A stretch of 54,784 nucleotides of DNA from Diplodia intermedia (lineage: Eukaryota; Ascomycota; Dothideomycetes; Botryosphaeriales; Botryosphaeriaceae), in assembly GCA_021495925.1 (NCBI GenBank), contig JAKEKT010000149.1, positions 1 to 54,784 of the forward strand, given 5' to 3'. Position numbers and translations under genes: made by a program. Position 1 is the first letter of the stretch. The number at the start of each line of letters is the position of its first letter. Shown in pieces: positions 44,051-54,159 of this stretch. The notes under the pieces were generated by a model, which was not told where the DNA came from, made no database searches, and was given only the letters and a program-made list of their open reading frames with translations.

Positions 44051-44539
44051 TCAGAGGAAAACGCCTTCTTGCTCGTCTTGCGCCTCACTCTCCGCATGAG
44101 TCGCACTGTTCGCCGCAGCGCCCTCGGTGGGCTCTCGGTGGCCTTCTGTCGCACTTTGGTTTTGCGCACTGCCCTCGCTCCTGTGCTCGCCAGTGTCGCC
44201 GTTTCGCTGCGCTTCACCGGCGTCTCCGTTGATGTGCTCCTTGCTTGCATCCGCCTTGGCATCGTCGACCCAAAGCATGCCGCGGTTCACCTCGACCTCC
44301 AGCTTCAGGAGCTCGATGCGGTCCTCCATGCGCGCCATGACCTCTTCATTCTCCCTGATCGCCTCGGCGCAGTCGCCGTCGCCGTCGTCCGCGAAGGGCT
44401 GCAGCTGCAGGTTCGAGCGGCGCAGATGGTAGATGGAGTTGCGCAGCTCGGCTGCTTTGGCGTGCAGCGAGGGCACTGTCAGTTCCTTGATGGCATCAGC
44501 GAAGGCGGCCGGCGTGATTGGCAGTGCCTCGGCGGACAT
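44051..44539 (-). CDS. small coiled-coil protein, 162 aa, unknown function
   Basis: A single exon from the Met at 44539. Residues 1-95 are well ordered: LPITPAAFADAIKELTV, LHAKAAELRNSIYHLRRSN and AIRENEEVMARMEDRIELLK form two or three heptad-like helices. The remaining 65 residues are acidic, Glu/Ala/Gly/Thr-rich and probably disordered. No signal or membrane segment is seen. The open frame continues upstream of this Met, but the preceding residues are unlike the rest and the divergent gene starts only 206 bp away. I believe it is a conserved fungal protein but cannot name it. Confidence 0.75.
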   Translation of the reverse strand: MSAEALPITPAAFADAIKELTVPSLHAKAAELRNSIYHLRRSNLQLQPFADDGDGDCAEAIRENEEVMARMEDRIELLKLEVEVNRGMLWVDDAKADASKEHINGDAGEAQRNGDTGEHRSEGSAQNQSATEGHREPTEGAAANSATHAESEAQDEQEGVFL

Positions 44540-44745
44540 TGTGTGGGTGTTGGGACGTGAGCCTTTATTTCTAGAGAGCCGCAGTGCAGGTTGTTTGGCG
44601 TGAAGTCGGCGTGTGGATATTTTCTGATGACGCGCAGCGTGGAGCTTTGTGAAGCGGGCGGCGATGCGTTTTCTAAGTGGCCGCGCGTGTGCGTCACTTC
44701 GCGCCTGCCTACTACGTATACCCTCTCCCCCCACCGTCCACAGCA
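44540..44745. promoter_or_regulatory. 206-bp divergent promoter, coiled-coil protein / rhomboid
   Basis: The tightest head-to-head pair in the window. The plus-strand side has a short C/T-rich leader just before the ATG at 44746. Confidence 0.5.
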
Positions 44746-46556
44746 ATGAGCAATGCGTGGATCGTAGCATGTAGGCCGTTTTCTGGGCTACGCTTGTCCT
44801 CGCTCGCCCTTCCAACCTGGTCAATTGCCTCCGCCGTCGCCACGGCTCGTCCTGCATCGCCGAGATCGCTCCCTTCACACAGCTCTCGCCTCGGCACAAC
44901 ACCACTCAGATGCTACAGCCTACGCCCGCCACTCCTTCGCCTACTTGACCGTCGCCAATTTACCACGTCCACAGCTGCCTTCGCCCGTAGACCGGTCGCA
45001 TCAAAGAAAGCCGATCCCGCCCCGAAGCCGGAAGCCCTTAAGGCAGCGTTTGGAGATGCAGAGGGAAAGGAGGACAGGCAACTCCCTGGTGGAGACTTGC
45101 GCCAAGACAAGATAACCAAAATATTTGGACCTGGAATTCCGGCGGCCGAGGGCAATGCTTTCCTCCGTGTTCTACAGCACCGCCGTGTGACAGGAAGTCT
45201 GGCTGAAGAAGGTGTTGACGGATCGACTCTAATCTCGAGAGAGCGCGCGCTGAACGCGCTCGAGTATCTCCGCAGCACATACCCTGTCGATGAAGAAGCG
45301 GCAGCGGCAGACTGGGCCCGCAAGGAAGCCCAGCGGCTAGAAGGGGAGATGATCCAACGAGCTCAGGACCTGAGGCTGTACAAGAAGGCGGATGCGGAGC
45401 AAACGCTTGGCAGTGTATATGGGCACAGCGAGCTGGAAGCCTTGAGGAGAAGGAATGAGGAGGCTTATGAACGACAAAAAGAAGAGGAAAAACGGCGCGA
45501 AAAAGTTCAAGGAAGGGGAAGTGGCGCTGGGAAGAGCGGTACTCTAGGTCCGGTCAAGGCCAAGACAGAGCTACGTAAGTGATGGTCATGGACACCACCA
45601 TGATTTCGGGGCTGATATAGAGCGTGCAGGTAAGAAGGAAAAGTCTGAATGGGTCAAGTATTACGAGGAGCAGGCTATGATACGGAAAGAAACGGAGGCT
45701 CCCAAGATGAGCGCTGTAAGCTTTCCGCACCCGTAACTCCTCAAAGACTCAAAACCTGATCGTGCTATCTGCCCAGGCTGCACGCATCCTCCCAACTGCT
45801 CTCGTCTCCGCCCTCATTCTCGCCGGTCTCTACATCTTCACCGACACCTACACGCCCCCGGTCGCCGCCGCACGCCTCTGGCCCGACACGCCCCCGGCAC
45901 TGGCAACCTGCTTCGCGCTCCTCAACATCAACCTCCTCATCTTCCTCGCCTGGCGCTTCCCGCCCTTCTACCGGCCCTTCAACAAGTACCTGCTGCAGAC
46001 GCCGGGCTACCCGACCGCGCTCTCCGTCCTGGGCAACGTCTTCTCGCACCAGGACCCGAAGCACCTCTTCATGAACATGCTGATCCTCATGGGCGCCGGC
46101 CCGCAGCTGCACGAGCTCGTCGGCCGCGCCGACTTCCTCGCCATCTACCTCGCCGGCGGCGTCCTCGGCTCGCTCGGCTCGCTCGCCGTCAGCGTCGCCC
46201 GCCGCAGCTTCGCCACCTCCACCCTCGGCGCCTCGGGCGCCCTCGCCGCCACCATCGGCGCCCTCCTGCTGCTCCGCGACGCCGACGCCTTCCACCTCCC
46301 CTTCTTCCCCGAGTACCGCGTCCCCGTCTCGTCGTACGGCCTGCTCGCCGCTTGCCTCGCCTACGAGCTCTGGGGCCTCACCCGCGCCGGCCGCACCGGC
46401 ATGGATCACGTCGCCCACCTGGGCGGCTACTTGACCGGCATGGCCGCCGCGGGCCTGCTGAAGTGGCGCCTCGCCGAGAGGACGAGGGTCGCCGAGGAGA
46501 AGAAGAAGGAGATGGGCTTCCTGCAACGGACTTTCAGCGCCGGGAAGGACGAATGA
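44746..46556 (+). CDS. PCP1: mitochondrial rhomboid protease (PCP1/PARL family)
   Basis: Exons 44746-45574, 45621-45715 and 45777-46556 give 567 residues. The N-terminal 95 residues are rich in Ser/Arg/Leu, as in a mitochondrial presequence. A charged soluble region follows to about 305. The rhomboid domain (about 309-555) starts with the hydrophobic segment ILPTALVSALILAGLYIF. It contains HQDPKHLFMNMLILMG (second-helix His/Asn motif), the catalytic Ser461 in LGASGA, and the catalytic His522 in HVAHLGG. All key residues are present. Family knowledge: yeast Pcp1 and human PARL cut Mgm1/OPA1 and other inner-membrane proteins, controlling fusion and stress signalling. The first intron is only 46 bp. 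The ATG at 44746 is the first in frame; sequence upstream is still open but lacks an ATG. Confidence 0.93.
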
Positions 46557-47322
46557 AGCTCACGGATGAACTGAAAAGAGATGCTGCTTAAAGTTATATC
46601 CAATCGGTGGCGGTAAAAGCGTTTTGCGAAAGGTGAGAGTTGTATGTGGACGTCCTGGGATATGCTCAACGTCGCAAAAGTATGGCGGATCATTGGTTGT
46701 GGGACGATGCGAGAGGGCTGTAGACACTCCGCTCTAGGTGGCATTGTCAGTTAGTTGCTGTCTGTCCTTGATGTTGCAGGCTATCATGCACCATTAGTAA
46801 CAAGTGAAACATATCTTTACTCACGCACACCGCAGTTTCGAACACATTGTCGTACAGTGATGTCTTTGGTTTAATAAATTTCTACTTATTTCACTCTTGC
46901 TCGTTTATTCTTAATTCCACAAGCGTGAGTGGATGAGAAAGCAAACAAAGGGAAAAAAAAGCAAGACGACAGGGGGTATGCGGTTTTGACCTTGAACCAT
47001 CCGAGAAAACACGGCTTTTGTGTTGCGTCAGGAGAAGGAGAGAGAGAAATGATCGTCTTTTTCAAAGCGTGTTGAAGCCGGATCTCACCCCATATTTTGG
47101 AAAGAAAAAAAAATCAACAGTCCTATTCCACTCGTCCTACCGTCTGATGGAAGGATGGAAGAGGTTACCCAAAAAACCTGCACACGCACGCACTAGCCCG
47201 TCCCTGTCTCCTAACTCCATGCAATGGCCACAAATGAAAACCGAGGAAAAAGAAAATGGGAGATACACTGCCAACAATGCATGGTCGTGTTGGTCGTTTC
47301 TTCGGTGGCGCTCTGGATTGGC
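46557..47322. other. convergent 3' flanks
   Basis: Separates the rhomboid and verprolin genes, which end toward each other. AT-richer than the genes, with A runs near 46,950 and 47,100. No gene is supported. Confidence 0.45.
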
Positions 47323-48708
47323 TTATTCGAATGCGCTGAGGTCAAGCGGCACACTGCTACCACGGCCGGCTCTATACTTCTTAGGCCCACTGGTAAATTC
47401 ACGCGGCTTGGGTAGCTGCGAGTCGTCCTGGAACTTCCAGCGGCCGTCGTTGATGCGAAGCATGTTCGGGCTGATGGATGCTGGGCTCTTCATCGAGCCA
47501 CCGTTTGACAACGTGAACGCGCTGGGATCCATCGTCACAGCTCGCGGTGGTGGTGCCGATGAAGGTGGCGGTGGAGGCATAGCCATGGTTGGTGCTTTGA
47601 CTGGATGTGTGCCGGGCGGTGGTGGTGGGGCGGACGGGGCGGATGGAGGAGCTGGAGCGGCGGACGGGGGCGGTGGGGGAGCGGGGGAGGATGGTAGCCT
47701 TGGTGGTGAAGCTGGCGGCGGCGGGGGAGGAGCGGCAGGAGATGCGCGGCCAAAGGCATTGCGAGCAGCTTGTTCAGCCAAAGATGGTGTGTGGCCATTG
47801 GTTGGTGGCGGGGGCGGCCCAGGCGGAGGAGGTGGTGTAGCACGGGAAGGTGGTCGCGGGGCGGAACCTGGAGGTGGAGGCGGCACAGATGGAGGCGCAG
47901 GAGCTGAGGGTGGAGGCGCCGGAGCGGGAGTCGAGGGTTTGCGTGACGAAGGTGGAGGAACAGGTGGCTTCTTGCCTACTGGGGGCGGAGGCTTTGGTTT
48001 CCCGCTAAGTGCGCTGTGTGACGATGAAGGCCGCAGAGAGTTCTTGAGCGCTGCCACACCGGGCGGAGGAGGTGGAGCACCTCCGGGAGGTCGGGGAGCT
48101 GAAGGAGGTGGTGGCGCTGTGCCAGTGGGTGGCCTTGGTGCTGTCCGCGAACGCGTCGTCTCCGGATCTGACAGATATGGCGAATCGTTCTTTTCTGCTC
48201 CTGTGTCCACCCCGCCCCTCCCGGTCTTCCGTAGCTTGGGCATGCCCCCAGCAAAGAGTCCTCCTAGTTGCGGCGCAGCGCCGGACGCCGCTCCTCCTGA
48301 ACTATCCGCGTTCTCGCTGTTGCTCCTTGCTCGGTTGCCGCCTGGAACGGGCGGTGCAAGTCCGCCGGGGGGTTTCGGTGCACCGCCAGGGATGGGCGGC
48401 GCGCCCATTGGAGGGCCGGAGGGTCCATCGAGAACCTTTCCCACTGACGGTGCAGAGCGGTCGTTGACCTGGGTGACTTTCTTGAGCCTGGCGCCTGACC
48501 GAATGTCACCAAGCAGTGCTCCCTGTCCGCGTCATTAGTAGATGCTTTCATGGCGAGCGTTTCATGGCACAGAGGCGCATACCCTGCTTTGACCACCGCC
48601 TGCGGGCTTCGAAGCCAATCCACCGGGCGGAGGTGGTGGAGGGGGAGGGGGACCGCCAGCGGCGCCCGGCGGCGGCGGAGGGGGAGGTGGTGGAGGCGGC
48701 GCGGGCAT
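47323..48708 (-). CDS. VRP1: verprolin / WASP-interacting protein (WIP)
   Basis: Exons 48708-48583 and 48522-47323 give 441 residues. The start is the typical MPAPPPPPPPPPPPG, and a WH2 actin-binding motif follows directly (RGALLGDIRSGARLKKV, about 42-58), interrupted by the intron after Arg42. The middle is a long series of Pro runs with GKKPPVPPPSSRKP-type linkers, likely profilin and SH3 ligands. The C-terminus (ISPNMLRINDGRWKFQDDSQ, then LPKPREFTSGPKKYRAGRGS) fits the WASP-binding end of the family, including the aromatic-basic W-K-F core. Role in the family: it binds monomeric actin and the WASP/Las17 protein, promotes Arp2/3 actin assembly at endocytic sites and supports polarised growth. 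A long antisense Gly-rich frame is only the shadow of the Pro codons. Confidence 0.93.
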
Positions 48709-48996
48709 AGCGGAGCTGTCGTGTGCGCGGCCGCGGTGCGAGTTTTGAGGTCTCCTGTGTGGCGATGCAGCGAGACGGGTGGTATGTTGGCGCCCTGGAG
48801 TGTGTGAGAGCGAGGGCGAGGGATGGTAGTGTAGAAGAGTGAGCAACCTGGCGCGGGAGCGAATGATGTCGGTCGGGTCGGCTTGGGCTGCTAAGCTGTG
48901 GCTCGCGCGCACAGCCACCGCGCGTTGCGAATCGTCCGCGCATCGTCATGCCGGCGGCAAACCTCTGGCCGCCGCCTTAATCCCGCAACATCCGCC
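48709..48996. promoter_or_regulatory. 288-bp divergent promoter, verprolin / mitochondrial membrane protein
   Basis: Head-to-head start codons. A direct AGCGAGGGCGAGGG-type purine-rich stretch lies near 48,810. No TATA box is seen. Confidence 0.5.
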
Positions 48997-50256
48997 ATGA
49001 ACTCCTCCTCGCGTCTCCTCCGCGCACGCCCGGCGCCGGCGTCGCCATGTCAGCTGTGTCAGCACGCCCTGCGACAGCCTAAGTGGCAGCAGCGCCGCCC
49101 ATTGAGCTCCGCTCTTGCCCCCGAGTCCCGTCCGCGGAGTCAGCGAGCCCAGCAGTACCCTCGCAAGACTCCAGCCTCGAGCGCACGCGCACCTCAATCA
49201 ATTACGAACCAACTCCTCATCCGCCCAGTCAGCACCACCAATGCGGTCAAATCAGGGCCAACGGCTACTGCTGCTGCGGATCTCGAGAAGGCGCAAGAGG
49301 CTATCATAGCTATACTGAACAGGGAGTCTGTGCCTTCAGAAGAGACCCTTCTGGAGACCCTCAGTGTTGCGCAGAAAGCAGCCGTGCACCTAGTTGGAAA
49401 GGATGGCCAACAAAAGCGGCCGTCTGGCTCTGCAAAGGCCTCAACACCGACGTCTGTCCTGTTGGACCTTGAGCCGCATTCGACTGATTCCTCGGATCCA
49501 ATTGAGACGTTGTCGACATTGCTGTACAAATTGATGAAATATCCGCCTGTCTTCATATCCCCCAAGGTTCTGGATGCCTACGTCACGACCCAGTCCGTCC
49601 TCGAGCAGCCCGAAAGCTTCCCGGAAGTTCTGCACCTGTATGCGAACAAACCTGTCGCAACGCCGAATACGTCGCCCGTCAAATACAGAAACCCGAGTCC
49701 GAACAACCCCACAGCTGCCGTGCCTTCGGACGTCGCGAACCGCGCACTTGATGCAGCAATAAACGTCAAGGACTTGCACCTGGCACTGACCATCATTGAG
49801 CTTACGTTTAGGCAGCCTGCCTATCGTCGTGCACTTATAATCCGGAAAGTCGTGCCACCATTCATGGGTCTTGCGCTCGCCCCTGGAGCTGCATACGTCT
49901 TGGCCTCCAAGTTTGCGGACTACCAGCAGGTAGTAAACCCTCAATCTGCCACGCAAATGGCGATGATTGGCATAATGACATACGTGGGGGCGGTGTCCAC
50001 GATTGGCATCGTGGCTGTTACCACGGCCAATGACCAAATGGACAGGATTTCTTGGGCCCAGGGGATGGCACTGTCGGAGAGGTATCTGCGGGAAGAGGAG
50101 CGAGCCGCTCTTGACAGGGTCGCGCAGGCGTGGGGCTTCAAGGACCCGAACAGGAAGGGCGAGGAGGAAGGTGAGGAGTGGGACGAATTGAGGGAATGGG
50201 CAGGCCTGAGGGGAATGGTGCTGGACAAGGTGGAGCTCATGGAAGGCATGCAATAG
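48997..50256 (+). CDS. mitochondrial two-pass membrane protein, 419 aa, unknown function
   Basis: A single exon. The first 85 residues are Arg/Ser/Ala/Gln-rich without acids up to about 38, a good presequence. Residues about 90-280 are helical (EKAQEAIIAILNRE, LLDLEPHSTDSSDPIETLST, KVLDAYVTTQSVLEQPESF, ANRALDAAINVKDLHLALTI) and resemble a helical-hairpin (TPR/PPR-like) protein. Two hydrophobic segments follow: about 285-305 (VVPPFMGLALAPGAAYVLAS) and about 321-345 (MAMIGIMTYVGAVSTIGIVAV). A charged matrix- or intermembrane-facing helix closes the protein (RISWAQGMALSERYLREEER). The pattern suggests an inner-membrane protein. I do not recognise the orthologue. The first ATG of this frame that precedes the presequence is at 48997; the frame upstream lacks an obvious ATG. 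Confidence 0.8.
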   Translation: MNSSSRLLRARPAPASPCQLCQHALRQPKWQQRRPLSSALAPESRPRSQRAQQYPRKTPASSARAPQSITNQLLIRPVSTTNAVKSGPTATAAADLEKAQEAIIAILNRESVPSEETLLETLSVAQKAAVHLVGKDGQQKRPSGSAKASTPTSVLLDLEPHSTDSSDPIETLSTLLYKLMKYPPVFISPKVLDAYVTTQSVLEQPESFPEVLHLYANKPVATPNTSPVKYRNPSPNNPTAAVPSDVANRALDAAINVKDLHLALTIIELTFRQPAYRRALIIRKVVPPFMGLALAPGAAYVLASKFADYQQVVNPQSATQMAMIGIMTYVGAVSTIGIVAVTTANDQMDRISWAQGMALSERYLREEERAALDRVAQAWGFKDPNRKGEEEGEEWDELREWAGLRGMVLDKVELMEGMQ

Positions 50257-50699
50257 TTGCAAAGTCAGCAGGCTTCGAAAACAGTGTGAAAATAGGCAGG
50301 ACGGGGCCCGGGGCAGCACCTATCCAACATATACCACTGAGCATTTGCGTTGGGAACACTTTTTGCTACCTCTGATACCGTCATGTTCGCGGCCAACCTT
50401 GTAAGGACAACAGCGACCAATGGGACAGTAGTATGTGAACATGGACCAACTACTGTCGAACAAGTTGTGCAGAGAGTAAACGCAGTAATGATGGTGCCTG
50501 GCTGAGACGTCACCGCCTGGAGACGCGCCAAGCGCATGGGCTCCCGCCGCTTGTGAGGCGCGCGCGTTCACCAGCTCCGGCTTCACTTGCAACAGCACCT
50601 TGCACCAGCACCACGACAGCAACCCCCGCCCCGCATCGCGCCTTCCTCGACCCGCCCCCGGCCTGATTATGAGGAAGCGCTTCGAAGCGCATCGCCAAC
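50257..50699. other. intergenic region and HIR1 promoter
   Basis: 443 bp in tandem orientation between the mitochondrial protein gene and HIR1. The last 100 bp are C-rich, as expected for a 5' leader. No gene is supported. Confidence 0.45.
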
Positions 50700-53600
50700 A
50701 TGCACATTGTCAAGCCCGTCTGGTTGACGCATCCCGGTGAGCTCCTCCGCGCAGCTGCTGTCTTTCCCGCGCGCTGTCGCGTTTCCGATCCGCAACTAAT
50801 TCGCGCGCACCCACAGGTGAGCTTAAGGATTTCGAGGTCTACAGCTGCCATGTCTCGCCCGACGGCAAGAGACTCGCTACCGCTGCTGGAGGTATGTCGA
50901 CCTTTCGCACCCGAGCTCATGGCCCTCGGCCAGCTCCTCCTTGCACGCCCGCCGTACTGAGCATTCTGCGCAGATGGACACGTACGGGTCTGGTCGACGG
51001 AGGCCATCATGAATTCTGCGAACCCGGACTACAAGCAGCCCAGGCAGCTCGCTGCCGTCAGCAACCACTCGGGCACCATCCACACCGTGCGCTTTTCCAG
51101 CAACGGCAAATACCTTGCCTCAGGCGCAGATGACAGGGTCGTATGCGTCTATGTCCTGGATCCCAATCCGGTTTCGCACTCCACTTTCGGTACGAGAAAT
51201 TACACTGCGAGCATTGGGTATCCTGACTAAGATGATGCGTAGGAAGCAACGAGGAACCGCCTGTTGAGAACTGGCGCGTCCTGCGGCGTTTGATCGGTCA
51301 TGACAACGATGTCCAAGACCTGGGCTGGTCCTACGACTCGTCGGTACTGGTTTCAGTTGGCTTGGACTCGAAGATCGTGGTCTGGTCGGGTCACACTTTC
51401 GAGAAGCTCAAGACGATCAACAGCCACCAAAGTCATATTAAGGGCATCACATTCGATCCGGCAAACAAGTACTTTGCAACCGCCAGTGATGACCGTACCA
51501 TCAAGCTCTTCCGTTTCACCCCGCCCGCTGCGAATGCGACATCGCAGGATTCAGTGGGCAACTTCGTCCTCGAGACTACTATCGTTGCTCCGTTCGTTAC
51601 TTCACCGCTCACAACGTATTTCCGGCGGTGCTCCTGGTCTCCGGATGGAAATCATATAGCTGCAGCGAACGCAACCAACGGACCAGTAAGCTCTGTGGCC
51701 ATAATCAACAGAGGATCTTGGGAGAGTGATATCAACCTGATCGGCCATGAAGGACCCGTTGAGGTTTGCGCATTCTCGCCGAGAATGTTCTACAGGGAGC
51801 CCCTAACAGACGCTCACAAAGACGCCAATGGCAATACCAACCTCCCCTCAGTCACCGTGATTGCTTGCGCCGGACAAGACAAGACGCTAAGTATATGGAA
51901 CACTAGTTTTGCTCGACCGTTCGTTATCACTCAGGAGCTCTCGAGCAAATCCATCTCTGATCTTGCATGGGCGCCGGACGGTGAACATTTATATCTCACC
52001 AGCCTTGACGGGAGCATCATGGGCGCTGTGTTTGAACCGGGCGAGTTGGGCTATGTGGCGCCACTTTCAGAGAGTGACAAAGCTTTGCAGAAATTTGGTG
52101 CCGGCCGAAGGCTTGGCATGGTCGAAGGAACGGATGCGCTGCTCCTGGAGGAAGGAAGCAAGGCAGGAGAGCTGAAAGGAGTGCAAGGGCGAATGGGTGA
52201 ACTGATGGGAGACGGAGCTCCGGCGCCTGCGAGTGCTAATGGTGTTACGACTCCTGCACAAACAAATGGCTCAGCTGCCTCTCAGCCAAATGCGCAAACA
52301 AACGGACAGAGCTCGGCTACCCAGGCACCAGCGGCCCCGGCATCATCTGGAGACCCGAGAATCGACAAGCTCAAACAGCGGGTAACCGTCACCAAAGACG
52401 GCAAGAAAAGAATCGCCCCTCTTCTTGTGTCTGCTTCTTCCGGTTTGGCAGAATCTTCATTGCCACAGACACAGCTCGTTTCTGCACAACAGACCAGAAG
52501 TGGCCCAGGCGCTCGAAATGACAGCCCTCACAACATCCTGGACCTATCAAAACCTTACGATGGAATGCCGAGGGGAGGACTCGCTGGTCTTCTGCTTGGG
52601 AACAAGCGGAAATTTGCTGAGATTGAGGGAGACTCGGAGCGTAGGACCGAGAAGAAATTTGCAAAAGCCACTGCAAATGGTGCTGCTCCGATACTGGTGA
52701 ATGCTCCAGATGGGCTAATACCCCCAAAGACGTCGGCAAGGCCATCGGAAGTAGAGATTCCTGAGCCTCTACGACCAGCCATCGTAAATCCCAGCTTGTC
52801 TGTAAGTCAGTTGCGGCTGGCTGTGCCGATGATTCGCACCGTCATCGTTAGGACCATGGATGGGAGCGAGCCACCGCAAGCTGGCGATAGCTCAAAGGAG
52901 GACCTAGTGATACTGGAAGCCAAAAACGCAACGACGCCATCGAGGACGGGACGACCGCAAGATCGAGACCCCACGCGTATTACATGCACCAAAAAGGGAC
53001 AGACGCTATGGCAAGACTTCCTTCCGAAGCCGGTCATGCTCGTGACTGGAAATCCAAACTTCTGGGCTGCAGCATCTGAGGATGGAATGGTGCATGTCTG
53101 GACACCGGCTGGGCGCCGGTTGCTCAACCCGTTGACGCTCGAAGCCCAGCCGGTCATCATGGACTGCAGGGGATGGTGGCTTCTCTGCATCACTGCCGTG
53201 GGCACTTGCTACGTCTGGAACATCAATACCCTCACCGCCCCTCATCCTCCGGTCTCAGTCGCTCCCATACTCGATGCTGCGATACACTCACAAGGTCCCC
53301 ACCTCATGGGAACTCCCGGCATCGTGTTCGCGCGTCTTAACTCACAGGGTCGTGTCATCGTGGCTCTCTCCAACGGTGACGGGTACACGTACTCCTCAAT
53401 GCTCTACGTTTGGCAACGACTCACAGAGCCTTGGTGGGCTGTGGGCTCACAGTACTGGAACACGACGGACTCGTCCGTCACCAATCTCACCTCTACCGGC
53501 TTATCCAGCAAGAACGAGAAGAACAAGGAAAAGGACGTCGACGAGGTTTCACCCGAGAACATATCGGCTGGCATCATACCGCAGCTCGAGCGCAACACTT

Positions 53601-54159
53601 CGAACAACGTGCTCATCCGCGGCCGTGCATTCTACTTGCAACGTCTCATCAAGGCGCTGCTGTCGGCCGAAGGCTTCGAAAACTTGGAATCGAGCATCAG
53701 CGTGGCGCATCTGGAGAACAGAGTCGCCGCCGCAATGACGCTGGGCGCTCGAGAGGAGTACAAGATCTACCTGCTCATGTACGCAAAGCGGCTGGGCGCG
53801 GAAGGATTGAAGGGCAAGATCGAGGAGTTGCTGAGAAGTCTCATGGGCAACATCTTCGAGGACGAAGGTGAAAAGGAGGGCGACGCCGAAACGAATGGGT
53901 CATCGTCGCAAGGGGACGATCTCGTGGGCTGGAAGCGAGAGGAATTGCTGAAAGAGGTCGTCGTCGTTCTCGGTAAGTTCCCTCGATACTTGGACAGCGA
54001 TTGTGCGAGCGTAGTACTAATGTGCTCTCTCTCTCTCTCTCCCCAACAGGCAAACACCGCGATCTTCAGCGCATCACGGTTCCTTATGCGCGTCTGCTGG
54101 GCGTCGTCGATCAGCTACGTCCTGCGAATGAGGATGGCGACATGGACACGGAGCTCTGA
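50700..54159 (+). CDS. HIR1: histone chaperone HIR1/HIRA
   Basis: Five exons, 50700-50736, 50817-50891, 50974-51189, 51243-53972 and 54050-54159, give 1,055 residues. The start MHIVKPVWLTHPGELKDFEV is typical of the family. WD40 repeats fill residues about 1-400 (DGHVRVWSTEA, GSDDR-like GADDRVVCVY, GLDSKIVVW, ASDDRTIKLF, GQDKTLSIW). The Asf1-binding B-domain is visible at about 490-505 (VTVTKDGKKRIAPLLVSAS). The C-terminal Hira domain (about 700-1040) carries LWQDFLPKPVMLVTGNPNF, GWWLLCITAVGTCYVWNI and YSSMLYVWQRLTEPWW. Function in the family: replication-independent H3-H4 deposition and gene silencing, as part of the HIR complex with Asf1. The intron before the last exon ends in a CT run (54,025-54,040) that serves as its polypyrimidine tract. 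Confidence 0.96.

Noticed and set aside
47018..48538. 506-codon plus-strand Gly-rich frame
   Set aside because: The complement of the Pro runs of the verprolin gene; Gly tracts mirror the Pro codons exactly.
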